From Streptomyces sp. Act143 (GTDB lineage: Bacteria > Actinomycetota > Actinomycetes > Streptomycetales > Streptomycetaceae): a DNA stretch of 64,000 bases. The stretch's first letter is position 1. Each line of letters starts with the position of its first letter. The stretch spans positions 3,423,481-3,487,480 of the forward strand of contig NZ_QFRX01000001.1 in the NCBI RefSeq assembly GCF_003143935.1, in the 5' to 3' direction. The notes under the pieces are model-generated. The model was not told the origin of the DNA. It searched no databases and worked only from the letters and a program-made list of their open reading frames with translations. Below, one piece after another: positions 34,620 through 43,569 of this stretch. The translations under genes were made by a program, and so were the position numbers.

Positions 34620-34647
34620 TTGAAAATGATTGTCATCATGCTACGGT
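34620..34647 (+). promoter_or_regulatory. Zur-like box overlapping the promoter of the metal/peptide ABC importer
   Basis: TGAAAATGATTGTCA (34621-34635) is a 7-1-7 inverted repeat with 6 of 7 matching pairs and is very close to the Streptomyces Zur consensus TGAAAATGATTTTCA. It overlaps the -35-like TTGAAA (34620-34625) of a promoter whose -10 is TACGGT (34642-34647), 16 bases on. A bound Zur would block this promoter. Such an AT-rich site is conspicuous in this GC-rich sequence. Confidence 0.7.
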
Positions 34648-34691
34648 CGGCGCACACCACCTCTTGACCGCCCCTTTACCCGGAGGGTCCC

Positions 34692-36182
34692 GTGCGCCTG
34701 CCCGCTCGCCGCCTGCTCCCCGTCACCGCCCTCACGGCGACGTCCGCGCTGCTCACCGGATGCTTCTCCGGGGCGGGGTCCGCCGCGGAGGGCGACGGCA
34801 AGCGCGTCCGCGTCGCGATGATGCAGCCCCCGCGCTCGGGGCTCTCCCCGCTCTCCGACGACGCCTTCAAGCTGTCCCGCTGGTCGACGGCCGAGACGCT
34901 GGTGAAGCTCGACGCCGACGGGGACGCCACACCCGCCCTCGCCACCGAGTGGCAGCAGTCCGGCCGCACCTGGACCTTCGAGATACGCGACGGCGTCACC
35001 TTCCACGACGGGAGCGAGCTCAACGCCGAAGCCGTCGTCCGGTCGCTCGGCAAGGCCGCGGGCGCCGCCCCCAAGCCCCGCATCCTCGACGGCGTCGAGC
35101 TGACCGTGCAGGCGGTGGACCACGACACCGTCACCGTCACCACCGCCGACGAGGACCCCCTCGTCCCGCAGCGGCTCAGCTCGCCCCAGCTGTCGATCCT
35201 CGCGGCGAAGGCCTACCGCGGGAAGACCGTGAACCCCGTCGGCGCCGGCACCGGCCCCTTCGAGCTCACCCGGGTGAACGGCACCTCCTCGGCCGCCCTC
35301 GACCGCTACGACGGCTACTGGGGCGAGCAGGCCAAGTCCCCCGGGATCGACGTGAAGTTCGTCCCCGACGGCACCGCCCGCGCCGCCGCCCTGCGCAGCG
35401 GCGAGGCCGACATCGTCGAGGCCGTCCCGGTCTCGCAGGCCGCGCTCCTCGACGAGGAGCTGATCACCGAGGTGCCGATGCCGCGCACCAACACCCTCTA
35501 CCTCAACACCTCCGCCGGCCCCTTCCGGGACGCCGCCCTGCGCGCCGCCGCCCGCGAGGCGATCGACGCCGAGTCGATCGTGGCGGGCGTGTACGAGGGA
35601 CGCGCCGATGTCGCCGAGGGGCTGCTGGGGCCGGCGCTGCCGTGGGCCGCCGAGCTGCGGTCGGCCGTGCAGCGCCCCGCCGCCTCGAAGGCGGACGGGC
35701 GGACCGTCACCATCGGCACCTTCACCGACCGGGCCGAACTGCCGGAGGTCGCGGCCACGCTGCAACAGCAGCTCCAGAAGGCCGGCTTCAGGGTGAAGCT
35801 GGAGATCCGCGAGTACGCCAACATCGAGACCGACGCGCTCGCCGGGGAGTTCGACGCGTTCATCCTGTCCCGCGCCACCGTCCTGGACTCCGGCGACCCG
35901 GCCGCCTACCTCTACAGCGACTTCGCCTCCGACGGCTCCTTCAACCTCTCCCAGCTCGCCGACGCCCGGGTGGACGCGGCGCTGCGGAAGGCCGCCGGGA
36001 CCGGCACGGGAGAGGCCCGGCGCAAGGCGGTCGCCGCCGCCGAGGCCGCCGTCCTCGCGACCGACGCCGCGATACCGATGCTCCACGAGCGGGTCATCCA
36101 GGGCGACGCCGCCGGAGTCGTCGGCGCCGCGCACGACCCGCGCGAGCGCGAACTGGTCACCGCGGACACCTACGTCAAGTGA
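34692..36182 (+). CDS. ABC importer substrate-binding lipoprotein (nickel/peptide/metallophore type)
   Basis: A 496-residue family 5 (NikA/DppA/OppA-like) binding protein, a lipoprotein with lipobox ALLTGC (Cys near residue 24). Family features are LVKLDADGDATPALATEWQ, WTFEIRDGVTFHDGSELNAEAVV and GTGPFELTRVNG. Members bind oligopeptides, nickel chelates or opine-type metallophores. The Zur-like box upstream argues for a zinc-related ligand such as a zincophore complex. It is first of four overlapping genes; its stop overlaps the permease start as GTGA. ATG versus GTG: translation begins at GTG 34692 with GGAGG upstream. Confidence 0.88.
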   Translation: MRLPARRLLPVTALTATSALLTGCFSGAGSAAEGDGKRVRVAMMQPPRSGLSPLSDDAFKLSRWSTAETLVKLDADGDATPALATEWQQSGRTWTFEIRDGVTFHDGSELNAEAVVRSLGKAAGAAPKPRILDGVELTVQAVDHDTVTVTTADEDPLVPQRLSSPQLSILAAKAYRGKTVNPVGAGTGPFELTRVNGTSSAALDRYDGYWGEQAKSPGIDVKFVPDGTARAAALRSGEADIVEAVPVSQAALLDEELITEVPMPRTNTLYLNTSAGPFRDAALRAAAREAIDAESIVAGVYEGRADVAEGLLGPALPWAAELRSAVQRPAASKADGRTVTIGTFTDRAELPEVAATLQQQLQKAGFRVKLEIREYANIETDALAGEFDAFILSRATVLDSGDPAAYLYSDFASDGSFNLSQLADARVDAALRKAAGTGTGEARRKAVAAAEAAVLATDAAIPMLHERVIQGDAAGVVGAAHDPRERELVTADTYVK

Positions 36183-37936
36183 GCTCCTGGACAAGGGCGT
36201 TGCCCGGCGCGGCGGGCGTGACGCGCGCCCTCTGCCTGCTCACGGTCGTCGCCGCCGTCGGTCTCCTCCCCTGGCTCTCCGGCAAGGACCCCGCCCTCAC
36301 CGTCCTGCGGGCCCGGTCTGCCGAACAGGAGCCGACGAAGGAGGCGCTGGACGCCGTACGGCGGGATCTCGGGCTGGACGCCGGTCCCCTGGCGCTGCTG
36401 GGGAGGTGGGCGTCCGGGCTGGTGCGCGGGGACCTCGGTACGTCGTGGGTGTCGGGGACCGGGGTGCTGCCGTCGGTCGGGGCCGGGCTTCAGGTGTCGC
36501 TGGCGTTGATGGGGGCCGCCTTCGCGGTGGCCGTGCTGCTGGCCGGTGTGCTGGTCGCGCCGGTGCTGGTGCGGGGCCGGCGGTCGGCCGGGGCGTTCGC
36601 GGCGATGCTCGCGGCCGTGCCCGAGTTCCTGCTGGCCACCGTCGCGCTGCTGGTGTGCGGGGTGTGGCTGGGGTGGCTGCCGACGTCCGGATGGCAGGGG
36701 CCGGAGTACCTGGTGCTGCCCGCGCTCGCCCTCGGGGTGCCGGCCGGCGGGCTGCTCGGGCGGCTGGTCGCGGACGCGCTGCCCGGGGTGCTGGACGAGC
36801 GGTGGGTGGAGCTGTGGCGGGGGGCCGGGGTGAGCCGGCGGATCATTGCGGGCGCCGCGCTGAGGCGCGTACTGCCGCCGCTCGTCCCGCAGTTCGGGAT
36901 GGCCGCGGTCGGGCTGACGGGCGGTGCGGTGGCCGTGGAGACCGTGTTCGCCGTGCCCGGTATCGGGCGTACGGCGCTCGGCGCGGCCAAGTCGCAGGAC
37001 CTGCCGCTGCTCCAGGGATCGGTGCTGGCGCTGTTGACGCTCGGTTTGGTCATCGGGGCGCTGGCGGCGTTCACACGGCGTCGGCTGCTGGGCCCCGCCC
37101 TGCGTGACGCCGCGCTCGCCCTGCCTCCGGCCCGCCCGGTCCGTACACACCCGGCGATCCCGTTGACCCTGTTCACAATCCTCGCCGTGGCCATCGGCTG
37201 GGGCCTGCTGCGCGACCCGTACGCCGTCCACACCGCCGACCGGCTCGCCGCGCCCTCCTGGTCCCACCCCCTCGGCACCGACGGACTCGGCCGCGACGTC
37301 CTCGCCCGGCTCGGACACGGCGCCGCCCCCACCGTCGGCACGGCCGCCGCCGTCTGCGTGCTGAGCCTCCTCGTCGCGCTCGCCCTCGGCTTCCTGCCAG
37401 GCGTCGCCGCGGGCGCGGCCGACATCGCCAACGCCCTCCCGCCGGTCATCGTCGGCATCCTGGTCGCCGCGACCGCGGGCCCCGGCACCGGCGGCGCGGC
37501 CCTCGCGGTCGCCCTGATCTCCTGGCCGCCACTGGCCGCGCACGCGGCGGCCCTGGTCCAGGAGGTACGGGCGTCCGCCTTCCTCACCGCTCAACGGGCC
37601 ATCGGCGCACCCCCGTTGTGGATCCTCACCCGGCACGTCCTGCCGTCGGTCGCCGCCCCGGTGGCCCGGCACGCCCTCCTCCGCCTGCCCGGCATCGCCC
37701 TCGCCCTGGCCTCCCTGGGCTTCCTCGGCCTCGGCGCCCAGCCGCCCGCCCCGGAGTGGGGCCTGCTCCTGGACGAGTCCCGCGCCTACGTCGAACGCGC
37801 CCCCTGGGCCGCGCTCGCCCCCGCGGCGGCCCTGGCCCTGCTGGCGGGCCTCGCGGTGTCGGGGGCGGCGTACGCGCAGGGGCGCCGAGCGCCTCGTGGC
37901 GACGACACAGGGAAGGTGCCCCTTGCTGCCGCCTGA
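36179..37936 (+). CDS. Fused DppB-DppC type ABC permease
   Basis: A 585-residue protein in which the two permease subunits of a Dpp/Nik-type importer are joined. The first half (about 1-300) is DppB-like with ETVFAVPGIGRTALGAAKSQDLPLLQG, its EAA-type loop. The second half (about 330-575) is DppC-like with SHPLGTDGLGRDVLARL and LGFLGLGAQPPAPEWGLLLDE. About 11-12 membrane segments are expected. The permeases are normally two genes. GTG 36179 overlaps the binding-protein stop by 4 bases. The reading frame is open far upstream of this start, but only GTG 36179 begins the membrane domain. Confidence 0.88.
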   Translation: MSSWTRALPGAAGVTRALCLLTVVAAVGLLPWLSGKDPALTVLRARSAEQEPTKEALDAVRRDLGLDAGPLALLGRWASGLVRGDLGTSWVSGTGVLPSVGAGLQVSLALMGAAFAVAVLLAGVLVAPVLVRGRRSAGAFAAMLAAVPEFLLATVALLVCGVWLGWLPTSGWQGPEYLVLPALALGVPAGGLLGRLVADALPGVLDERWVELWRGAGVSRRIIAGAALRRVLPPLVPQFGMAAVGLTGGAVAVETVFAVPGIGRTALGAAKSQDLPLLQGSVLALLTLGLVIGALAAFTRRRLLGPALRDAALALPPARPVRTHPAIPLTLFTILAVAIGWGLLRDPYAVHTADRLAAPSWSHPLGTDGLGRDVLARLGHGAAPTVGTAAAVCVLSLLVALALGFLPGVAAGAADIANALPPVIVGILVAATAGPGTGGAALAVALISWPPLAAHAAALVQEVRASAFLTAQRAIGAPPLWILTRHVLPSVAAPVARHALLRLPGIALALASLGFLGLGAQPPAPEWGLLLDESRAYVERAPWAALAPAAALALLAGLAVSGAAYAQGRRAPRGDDTGKVPLAAA

Positions 37937-38852
37937 ACCTCTGCTCTCCGTACGGGACCTGCGCATCGCCTTCGGCGGCGTCGAGGTCGTCCGCGGACTC
38001 TCCTTCGACGTCCACGCGGCCGAAGTCCTCGCGCTCGTGGGCGAGTCGGGGGCGGGCAAGTCCCTGACCGCGAGGGCCCTGCTCGGGATGCTCCCGGCGG
38101 GGGCCGCTCGAACCGGCTCCGTGCACCCGGACCTGTCGGGCGCCCGCGGCCGCCGTATCGCCCTCGTCCCGCAGGACGCCCTGTCCGCCCTCTCCCCCGT
38201 GCACCCCGTGGGCGAGCAACTCGCCGCCGCAGTACGGTCGGTGACCCGCGTCTCCCGTGCGGAGGCCAGGGTGAGGGCGGTGGCCGCGCTCGACCGGGTG
38301 GGCATCCCGGACGCCGCGCGCCGGGCCCGGTCGTATCCGCACGAGTTCTCCGGCGGCATGCGGCAGCGCGCGGTCGTCGCGATGGCCACGATCAACGAAC
38401 CGGACGTCCTGATCGCCGACGAGCCCACCACGGCGCTCGACGAGGAGCGCCGGGACCAGGTGCTGGGGCTCCTCACCGAGCAGCGGGAAGCCGTCGGCGC
38501 GGCGCTCGTGCTGGTCACGCACGACCTGGACGCGGTACGGCGGTTCGCGGACCGCGCGCTGATCATGTACGCGGGGCGGATGACCGAACTCGGGCCGGTC
38601 CGGGACGTGTTGGACCGCCCGTTGGCCCCCTACACAGCGGGCCTGCTGGCTTGCCTGCCACAGCCGCACCATCCGCGGGCCCGCCGCCTGCCCACCCTTG
38701 CCGGCACACCCCCGACGCCGGACGCGCTTCCGCCGGGCTGCGCCTTCGCGCCTCGCTGCGCGCACGCCACGGAGCTGTGCGGCCGCGAGGAACCGCGGCC
38801 GGAGCGGGTGGACGGCCGGGAAGTCGCCTGCCACCACCGGGAGAAGGTATGA
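37923..38852 (+). CDS. ABC importer ATPase, DppD/NikD type
   Basis: A 309-residue ATPase. Walker A GESGAGKS, signature FSGGMRQR, Walker B VLIADEPTTALD and the switch His in LVTHDLD are all present. The C-terminal oligopeptide-family extension has the cysteine cluster CAFAPRCAHATELC. I start at TTG 37923 because GGGAAGG lies 7 bases upstream; GTG 37896 lacks a ribosome site. It overlaps the permease by 14 bases and the next ATPase by 4 bases (ATGA). Confidence 0.87.
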   Translation: MLPPEPLLSVRDLRIAFGGVEVVRGLSFDVHAAEVLALVGESGAGKSLTARALLGMLPAGAARTGSVHPDLSGARGRRIALVPQDALSALSPVHPVGEQLAAAVRSVTRVSRAEARVRAVAALDRVGIPDAARRARSYPHEFSGGMRQRAVVAMATINEPDVLIADEPTTALDEERRDQVLGLLTEQREAVGAALVLVTHDLDAVRRFADRALIMYAGRMTELGPVRDVLDRPLAPYTAGLLACLPQPHHPRARRLPTLAGTPPTPDALPPGCAFAPRCAHATELCGREEPRPERVDGREVACHHREKV

Positions 38853-39520
38853 GCACCCCGCTGCTCGACGTCCGCGACCTCGTCGTCCGCTACGGCACGG
38901 TGACGGCCGTCGACCACGTCTCCTTCTCCCTGGAGGCGGGCGAGACCCTGGCCGTCGAAGGCCCCTCCGGCTGCGGCAAGTCGTCGACAGCCATGGCCGT
39001 GCTGCAACTGCGCCGCCCGGACAGCGGCGAAGTGCGCTTCGAGGGGCGGGAGTTGTCGGGGCTCACCGAACGCGAACTCCGCCCGCTCCGCCCCCGTATG
39101 CAGCCTGTTTTCCAGGACCCGTACGGCTCGTTGAACCCTCGCCACCGCATCCGGGACGCGGTGGCGGAGCCGCTGCGCCCCCGGGGCCTGCGCCCCACCC
39201 GCACCCAGGTCGCCGAACTCCTCGGCCGCGTCGGCCTGGACCCGTCGTACGGCGACCGGCGCCCGCACGAACTCTCCGGCGGCCAGTGCCAACGCGCCGG
39301 GATCGCCCGCGCGCTGGCCGCCGGCCCGCGCCTGCTGGTGCTGGACGAACCGGTGTCGGCACTGGACCCCTCGGTCCGCGCCGGGATGCTGAACCTGCTC
39401 GCCGACCTCCAGGACGAGCTGGGCCTGGCGTACCTGTTCATCTGCCATGACCGCGCGGTCGTACGGCACTTCGCGGACCGGGTGCTGACGATGCGGGACG
39501 GGCGGATCAGCTCGCGTTGA
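38849..39520 (+). CDS. ABC importer ATPase, DppF/NikE type
   Basis: A 223-residue ATPase with Walker A GPSGCGKSS, Q-loop FQDPYGSLNP, signature LSGGQCQRAGIARAL, Walker B LLVLDEPVSALD and switch His ICHDRAVV. It is short and lacks the C-terminal oligo_HPY extension of its partner, as is common for NikE. It starts at ATG 38849 (GAGAAGG upstream) and overlaps the first ATPase by 4 bases. Its last 14 bases overlap the convergent TetR gene. Together with the preceding three genes it forms a complete importer. Confidence 0.88.
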   Translation: MSTPLLDVRDLVVRYGTVTAVDHVSFSLEAGETLAVEGPSGCGKSSTAMAVLQLRRPDSGEVRFEGRELSGLTERELRPLRPRMQPVFQDPYGSLNPRHRIRDAVAEPLRPRGLRPTRTQVAELLGRVGLDPSYGDRRPHELSGGQCQRAGIARALAAGPRLLVLDEPVSALDPSVRAGMLNLLADLQDELGLAYLFICHDRAVVRHFADRVLTMRDGRISSR

Positions 39521-40097
39521 CGCCGGCGATCACGCGCCGCAGGCCCTCGGTGAGCTGGTCGGCGTCGGTCGCAGTGTCCGGGTTGAAGACCCACTGGACC
39601 ATGAGGCCCTGGAGCAGCGTCTGGTAGAAGCGGCCCTCGGAGTCGACGGTCTCCTTGTCCTGCTCCTCCTCCGGGAGGCCGTTGAACAGGGGCAGCAGCC
39701 CCGACCTGCCCTGCTCCTCCGCCTCGACGAGCATCCGCCGGATCTCCGCCAGCCGCTCCCCCTGCATGACCACCTCGAAGCTGAGCATCCAGATCGCCCG
39801 CGATTCGCCGACGGCGCCGACGATGTTCGTCCACACCTCGTGGAAGCGCTCCAGGGAGCCCGGTGCCGTGTGCGTCGCACCGCCCGCTCCCCAGCCGGGC
39901 TCGAAGCGGTGTCCCATGCCCTCGATGAGGGAGACGTACGCCTGCACCAGCAGGGCGTCCTTCGAGCCGTAGTGGTAGCCGATCGAGGCGAGGTTGGTCC
40001 CCGACTCCTTGACGATGTCGCGCGCCGTCGTGCGCGTGAAGCCCTTGGCCAGCAGGCAGCGCTTGGCGCCTTCGAGCAGATCCTCACGGTGTCCCAT
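39507..40097 (-). CDS. TetR-family repressor of the adjacent MFS exporter
   Basis: A 196-residue regulator. The helix-turn-helix is LLAKGFTRTTARDIVKESGTNLASIGYHYGSKDALL (core TTARDIVKESGTNLASI). The C-terminal ligand domain is typical of efflux regulators. ATG 40097 is the only good start. It is divergent from the MFS gene, and the 96-base gap holds five 13-bp repeats likely to be its binding sites. Autoregulation and drug-relieved repression are inferred from this common arrangement. Confidence 0.87.
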   Translation of the reverse strand: MGHREDLLEGAKRCLLAKGFTRTTARDIVKESGTNLASIGYHYGSKDALLVQAYVSLIEGMGHRFEPGWGAGGATHTAPGSLERFHEVWTNIVGAVGESRAIWMLSFEVVMQGERLAEIRRMLVEAEEQGRSGLLPLFNGLPEEEQDKETVDSEGRFYQTLLQGLMVQWVFNPDTATDADQLTEGLRRVIAGVNAS

Positions 40098-40121
40098 GCC
40101 GTCATCCTAGCCCGGACTTAT

Positions 40122-40186
40122 ACAACCGTCCTATACGAGCGACTTACACAAGCGTTCTAGACAAGCGTTTAAGACGCGCGTACATT
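40122..40186. repeat. Five tandem 13-bp repeats between tetR and the MFS gene
   Basis: Units start at 40122, 40135, 40148, 40161 and 40174: ACAACCGTCCTAT, ACGAGCGACTTAC, ACAAGCGTTCTAG, ACAAGCGTTTAAG and ACGCGCGTACATT. They share AC-purine-A/C-G/C-CG and an AT-rich end, and are exactly in phase at 13 bp. The array fills the space between the start codons, so it probably contains both promoters and several operator half-sites for the TetR protein. Confidence 0.65.
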
Positions 40187-40193
40187 CCTCGGC

Positions 40194-41726
40194 ATGACAA
40201 CGAACCCGCCCCGTGCCGGACGCCGCGAATGGACCGCCCTCGGCGTGCTGATGCTTCCGCTGCTCCTGGTCTCGATGGACGTCTCCGTCCTCTACTTCGC
40301 GATCCCCTCGATCAGCGCGGACCTGGAACCGTCCGGCACCCAGCAGCTGTGGATCTTCGACATCTACGCGTTCGTGCTGGCGGGCCTGTTGATGACGATG
40401 GGCTCGCTGGGCGACCGCATCGGCCACCGCCGGCTCCTGCTGCTCGGCGCCACCGCCTTCGGCGCCGCCTCCCTGCTCGCGGCCTACGCCGACAGCGCCG
40501 AGACCCTGATCGCGGCCCGCGCGGTCCTCGGCATCGGCGGCGCGACCCTGATGCCGTCGACGATGGCGCTGCTGCGCACGATGTTCACCGACCCCGGCCA
40601 GCGCGCGAAGGCGATCGGCCTGTGGTCCGGCGTGATGACGGCCGGCATCGCGCTGGGCTCGGTGATGAGCGGGGTGCTGGTCGAGTACTTCTGGTGGGGC
40701 TCGGTCTTCCTGGTCAACCTGCCCGCGATGGCCCTGCTGCTGGCACTCGGGCCGATCCTGCTCCCGGAGTCCCGCAACCCGGCCCCCGGCCGCTTCGACT
40801 GGCTGAGCGTGCCGCTGTCCATGGCCGCCGTGCTCCCCGTGATCTACGGCCTGAAGGAGATCCCCTCCGAGGGCTGGAACGTCCGCTACGTCGTCTCGAT
40901 CACCGTCGGCCTGCTCTTCGCGGCCCTGTTCGTCCGCCGCCAGCGCACCACGGCCGCACCGATGATCGACCCGGCCCTGTTCCGTGGTCGTGGCTTCGCC
41001 CCCGCCGTCGCCCTGAACCTCGTCTCGGCGTTCGGGATCATGGGGTCGGCGTACTTCACCACGCAGTATCTGCAGTCGGTGCTGGACAAGAGCGCGCTGG
41101 AGGCGGCCCTGTGGGCGCTGCTGCCGTCGGTGCCGATCGGTGCGGCGGCGCCGGTCGCGACGAGCCTGGTCCAGAAGGGCGTCGCCCGCGCCCGGGTCGT
41201 CACCGCGGGCTTCGTCATCGCCGCGGCCGGGTTCGTCGTCCTGTCCTTCGCCGGTACGGACTCGCTGTGGCTGGTGCTGACCGCGTGCGCGGTCCTCGCC
41301 GTCGGCGGTGTCGTCGTGATGTCCCAGATCATGGACCTGGCGATGGGCGCCGCCCCGGCCGAGCGGGCGGGCTCCGCGTCCTCCCTGATGGAGACCGGCT
41401 CCGAGTTCGGTGGCGCGCTGGGAATGGCGCTGCTCGGCTCCATCGGTACGGCGGTCTACCGCCACGAGATGCCGGCCTCGGCCCCGGACGTGGCCCGGGA
41501 GACGCTGGGCGGGGCGCTGGCGGTGGCCGATCGGGTGCCGGGTCTCGCGACGGTGGCCCGGGAGGCGTTCACCAGCGGGATGCAGGGAGCGGCGATCGGA
41601 GGAGCCGTGTTCCTGACGGCGGCCGCGGTACTGGCGGCGGTGATGCTGCGGGGCGTCAAGGTGCGGGAACCGGGGCAGGAAGCGGAACCGGGGCAGGAAG
41701 CGGAACCGGAGACAGTGTCCGCCTGA
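40194..41726 (+). CDS. MFS multidrug exporter, DHA2 (14-TM) family
   Basis: A 510-residue inner-membrane drug:proton antiporter. Motif A of the superfamily appears as GSLGDRIGHRRLLLLG, and family motifs include SMDVSVLYFAIPSI, GIGGATLMPSTMALLR and SASSLMETGSEFGGALGMA. Hydrophobicity fits 14 helices. It ends in two copies of the acidic PGQEAE. ATG 40194 has no good ribosome site, so it may be translated from a leaderless or nearly leaderless message. It is paired with a divergent TetR gene. The substrate is unknown; QacA/SmvA-like cationic drugs are typical. Confidence 0.88.
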   Translation: MTTNPPRAGRREWTALGVLMLPLLLVSMDVSVLYFAIPSISADLEPSGTQQLWIFDIYAFVLAGLLMTMGSLGDRIGHRRLLLLGATAFGAASLLAAYADSAETLIAARAVLGIGGATLMPSTMALLRTMFTDPGQRAKAIGLWSGVMTAGIALGSVMSGVLVEYFWWGSVFLVNLPAMALLLALGPILLPESRNPAPGRFDWLSVPLSMAAVLPVIYGLKEIPSEGWNVRYVVSITVGLLFAALFVRRQRTTAAPMIDPALFRGRGFAPAVALNLVSAFGIMGSAYFTTQYLQSVLDKSALEAALWALLPSVPIGAAAPVATSLVQKGVARARVVTAGFVIAAAGFVVLSFAGTDSLWLVLTACAVLAVGGVVVMSQIMDLAMGAAPAERAGSASSLMETGSEFGGALGMALLGSIGTAVYRHEMPASAPDVARETLGGALAVADRVPGLATVAREAFTSGMQGAAIGGAVFLTAAAVLAAVMLRGVKVREPGQEAEPGQEAEPETVSA

Positions 41727-41733
41727 CGGCAGA

Positions 41734-41776
41734 AAGGCGGGGCGCGCCGAGGTCGAACCTCGGCACGCCCCGCCTT
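41734..41776. terminator. Strong bidirectional terminator between MFS and serA genes
   Basis: AAGGCGGGGCG then GCCGAGG pair with CCTCGGC then CGCCCCGCCTT, an 18-bp stem with one C-A mismatch and a TCGAA loop, between convergent genes. Confidence 0.9.
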
Positions 41777-41789
41777 CTTACGTGGTCCC

Positions 41790-43379
41790 TCAGACCAGGT
41801 TCACCGCGCGGGCCGACGTGGCGCCGATCTCCGCCTCGACCTCGGCCAGCACCCCGGAGGGCACCGTGTCGTCGACGGTCAGCACGGCCAGCGCCTCGCC
41901 GCCCACCGCCGCACGGGCGACCTGCATGCCGGCGATGTTGATCCCGGCCTCGCCGAAAATGCGGCCCACGGTGCCGACGACACCCGGACGGTCCTCGTAG
42001 CGCAGGACGACCATGTGGTCGGCGAGGGCGAGATCCACGTCGTACTCGCCGACGGCCACGATCTTCTGCAGGTGCTTCGGTCCGGCCAGCGTGCCGGAGA
42101 CCGCCACCTCCTCGCCGCTGCCGAGCGTGCCGCGCACGGTCACCACGTTGCGGTGGTCGGACGACTCCGAGCTGGTCGTCAGCCGCACCTCGACGCCGCG
42201 CTCCTGGGCGAACAGCGGGGCGTTGACGTAGGAGACCGTCTCGTCGACGACGTCCTCGAAGACACCCTTGAGGGCGGACAGCTCCAGCACCTTCACGTCG
42301 TGCTGGGTGATCTCGCCGTAGACCTCGACGTCCAGGCGGACGGCGACCTCACCGGCGAGCGCGGTGAAGATCCGGCCGAGGCGCTCGGCGAGCGGCAGAC
42401 CCGGCTTGACGTCCTCGGCGATGACACCGCCCTGGACGTTGACCGCGTCGGGCACGAGCTCACCGGCGAGCGCGAGCCGCACCGAGCGGGCGACCGCGAT
42501 ACCGGCCTTCTCCTGGGCCTCGTCGGTGGAGGCACCGAGGTGCGGGGTGCAGACGACCTGGTCGAGCTCGAAGAGCGGGGAGTCCGTGCAGGGCTCCTTC
42601 GCGTACACGTCGAGACCGGCGCCGGCGACCCGGCCCTCCTTCAGCGCCGAGAACAGCGCCTCCTCGTCGACGATGCCGCCGCGCGCGGCGTTGACGATCC
42701 GCACGCTCGGCTTGACCTTGTGCAGGGCCTCGTCGCCGATGAGACCGAGGGTCTCGGGGGTCTTGGGCAGGTGGACGGTGATGAAGTCGGAGACCTCGAG
42801 GAGCTCGTCCAGGGACAGCACCTTGACGCCCATCTGCGCGGCCCGCGCGGGCTGCACGTAGGGGTCGTAGGCGACGACCTTCATGCCGAAGGCGGACATG
42901 CGCTGCGCGACGAGCGCGCCGATGCGGCCGAGGCCGACGACACCGAGGGTCTTCTCGGCGAGCTCGACGCCCGTGTACTTGCTGCGCTTCCACTCGCCGT
43001 TCTTCAGGGCGGTGTTGGCCTGCGGGATGTGGCGCGCGGTGGCCAGCAGCAGACCGCAGGCCAGCTCGGCGGCGGTCACGATGTTGGAGGTCGGGGCGTT
43101 GACGACCATCACGCCGGCCTTGGTGGCGGCGGAGACGTCCACGTTGTCCAGGCCGACGCCGGCTCGTGCGACGACCTTCAGGCGACGGCTCGCGGCAATG
43201 GCCTCGGCGTCCACCTTGGTGGCGGAGCGGATCAGGATCGCGTCGACCTCGGCGATGGCGGGCAGCAGCTCGGCGCGGTCCGCGCCGTTGCAGTGCCGGA
43301 TCTCGAAGTCGGGGCCAAGCGCGTCGACGGTCGCGGGCGACAGCTCTTCAGCGATGAGTACGACGGGTTTCGAGCTCAC
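41790..43379 (-). CDS. serA: D-3-phosphoglycerate dehydrogenase
   Basis: A 529-residue long-form enzyme starting serine synthesis. The substrate and NAD domains show ARAGVGLDNVDV, GVVGLGRIGALVAQR, VNAARGGIVDEEAL and HLGASTDEAQ with the catalytic His. After about residue 320 come the intervening domain and a C-terminal ACT domain (LRYEDRPGVVGTVGRIFGEA) that binds serine in homologues. GTG 43379 is preceded by GAGG; a GTG 12 bases upstream is possible. It lies 232 bases downstream of ilvC in the same direction, but a terminator lies nearer ilvC on the far side, so it is a separate unit. Confidence 0.95.
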   Translation of the reverse strand: MSSKPVVLIAEELSPATVDALGPDFEIRHCNGADRAELLPAIAEVDAILIRSATKVDAEAIAASRRLKVVARAGVGLDNVDVSAATKAGVMVVNAPTSNIVTAAELACGLLLATARHIPQANTALKNGEWKRSKYTGVELAEKTLGVVGLGRIGALVAQRMSAFGMKVVAYDPYVQPARAAQMGVKVLSLDELLEVSDFITVHLPKTPETLGLIGDEALHKVKPSVRIVNAARGGIVDEEALFSALKEGRVAGAGLDVYAKEPCTDSPLFELDQVVCTPHLGASTDEAQEKAGIAVARSVRLALAGELVPDAVNVQGGVIAEDVKPGLPLAERLGRIFTALAGEVAVRLDVEVYGEITQHDVKVLELSALKGVFEDVVDETVSYVNAPLFAQERGVEVRLTTSSESSDHRNVVTVRGTLGSGEEVAVSGTLAGPKHLQKIVAVGEYDVDLALADHMVVLRYEDRPGVVGTVGRIFGEAGINIAGMQVARAAVGGEALAVLTVDDTVPSGVLAEVEAEIGATSARAVNLV

Positions 43380-43569
43380 GTGAGTCCTCACATGTCCAAT
43401 GCGGACGGCCGTCCCGACGGCCGCAGGCGGTGGAGGGTTGCTAGCCGCGTGGAAGACGCACGACGCTGTGGGCCTGACGCGTATGTAGTGCAGCAGTGTA
43501 GTGGCGTCGCGAACGTCGTTTTACGCCGCTGCGGAAGGATCACCCGTCCGTGGTCGGACAGGTTGGACA

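Noticed and set aside
34621..34635. Interpretation as an IdeR/DmdR iron box.
   Set aside because: The actinobacterial iron box is a TTAGGTTAGGCTAACCTAA-type sequence; this site instead matches the Zur pattern.
34310..36178. A reading frame open across the whole binding-protein gene and continuous with the fused permease.
   Set aside because: The translation upstream of GTG 36179 is Arg/Pro-rich shadow sequence of the binding-protein gene; only the part after 36179 has a membrane domain, and GTGA overlap explains the start.
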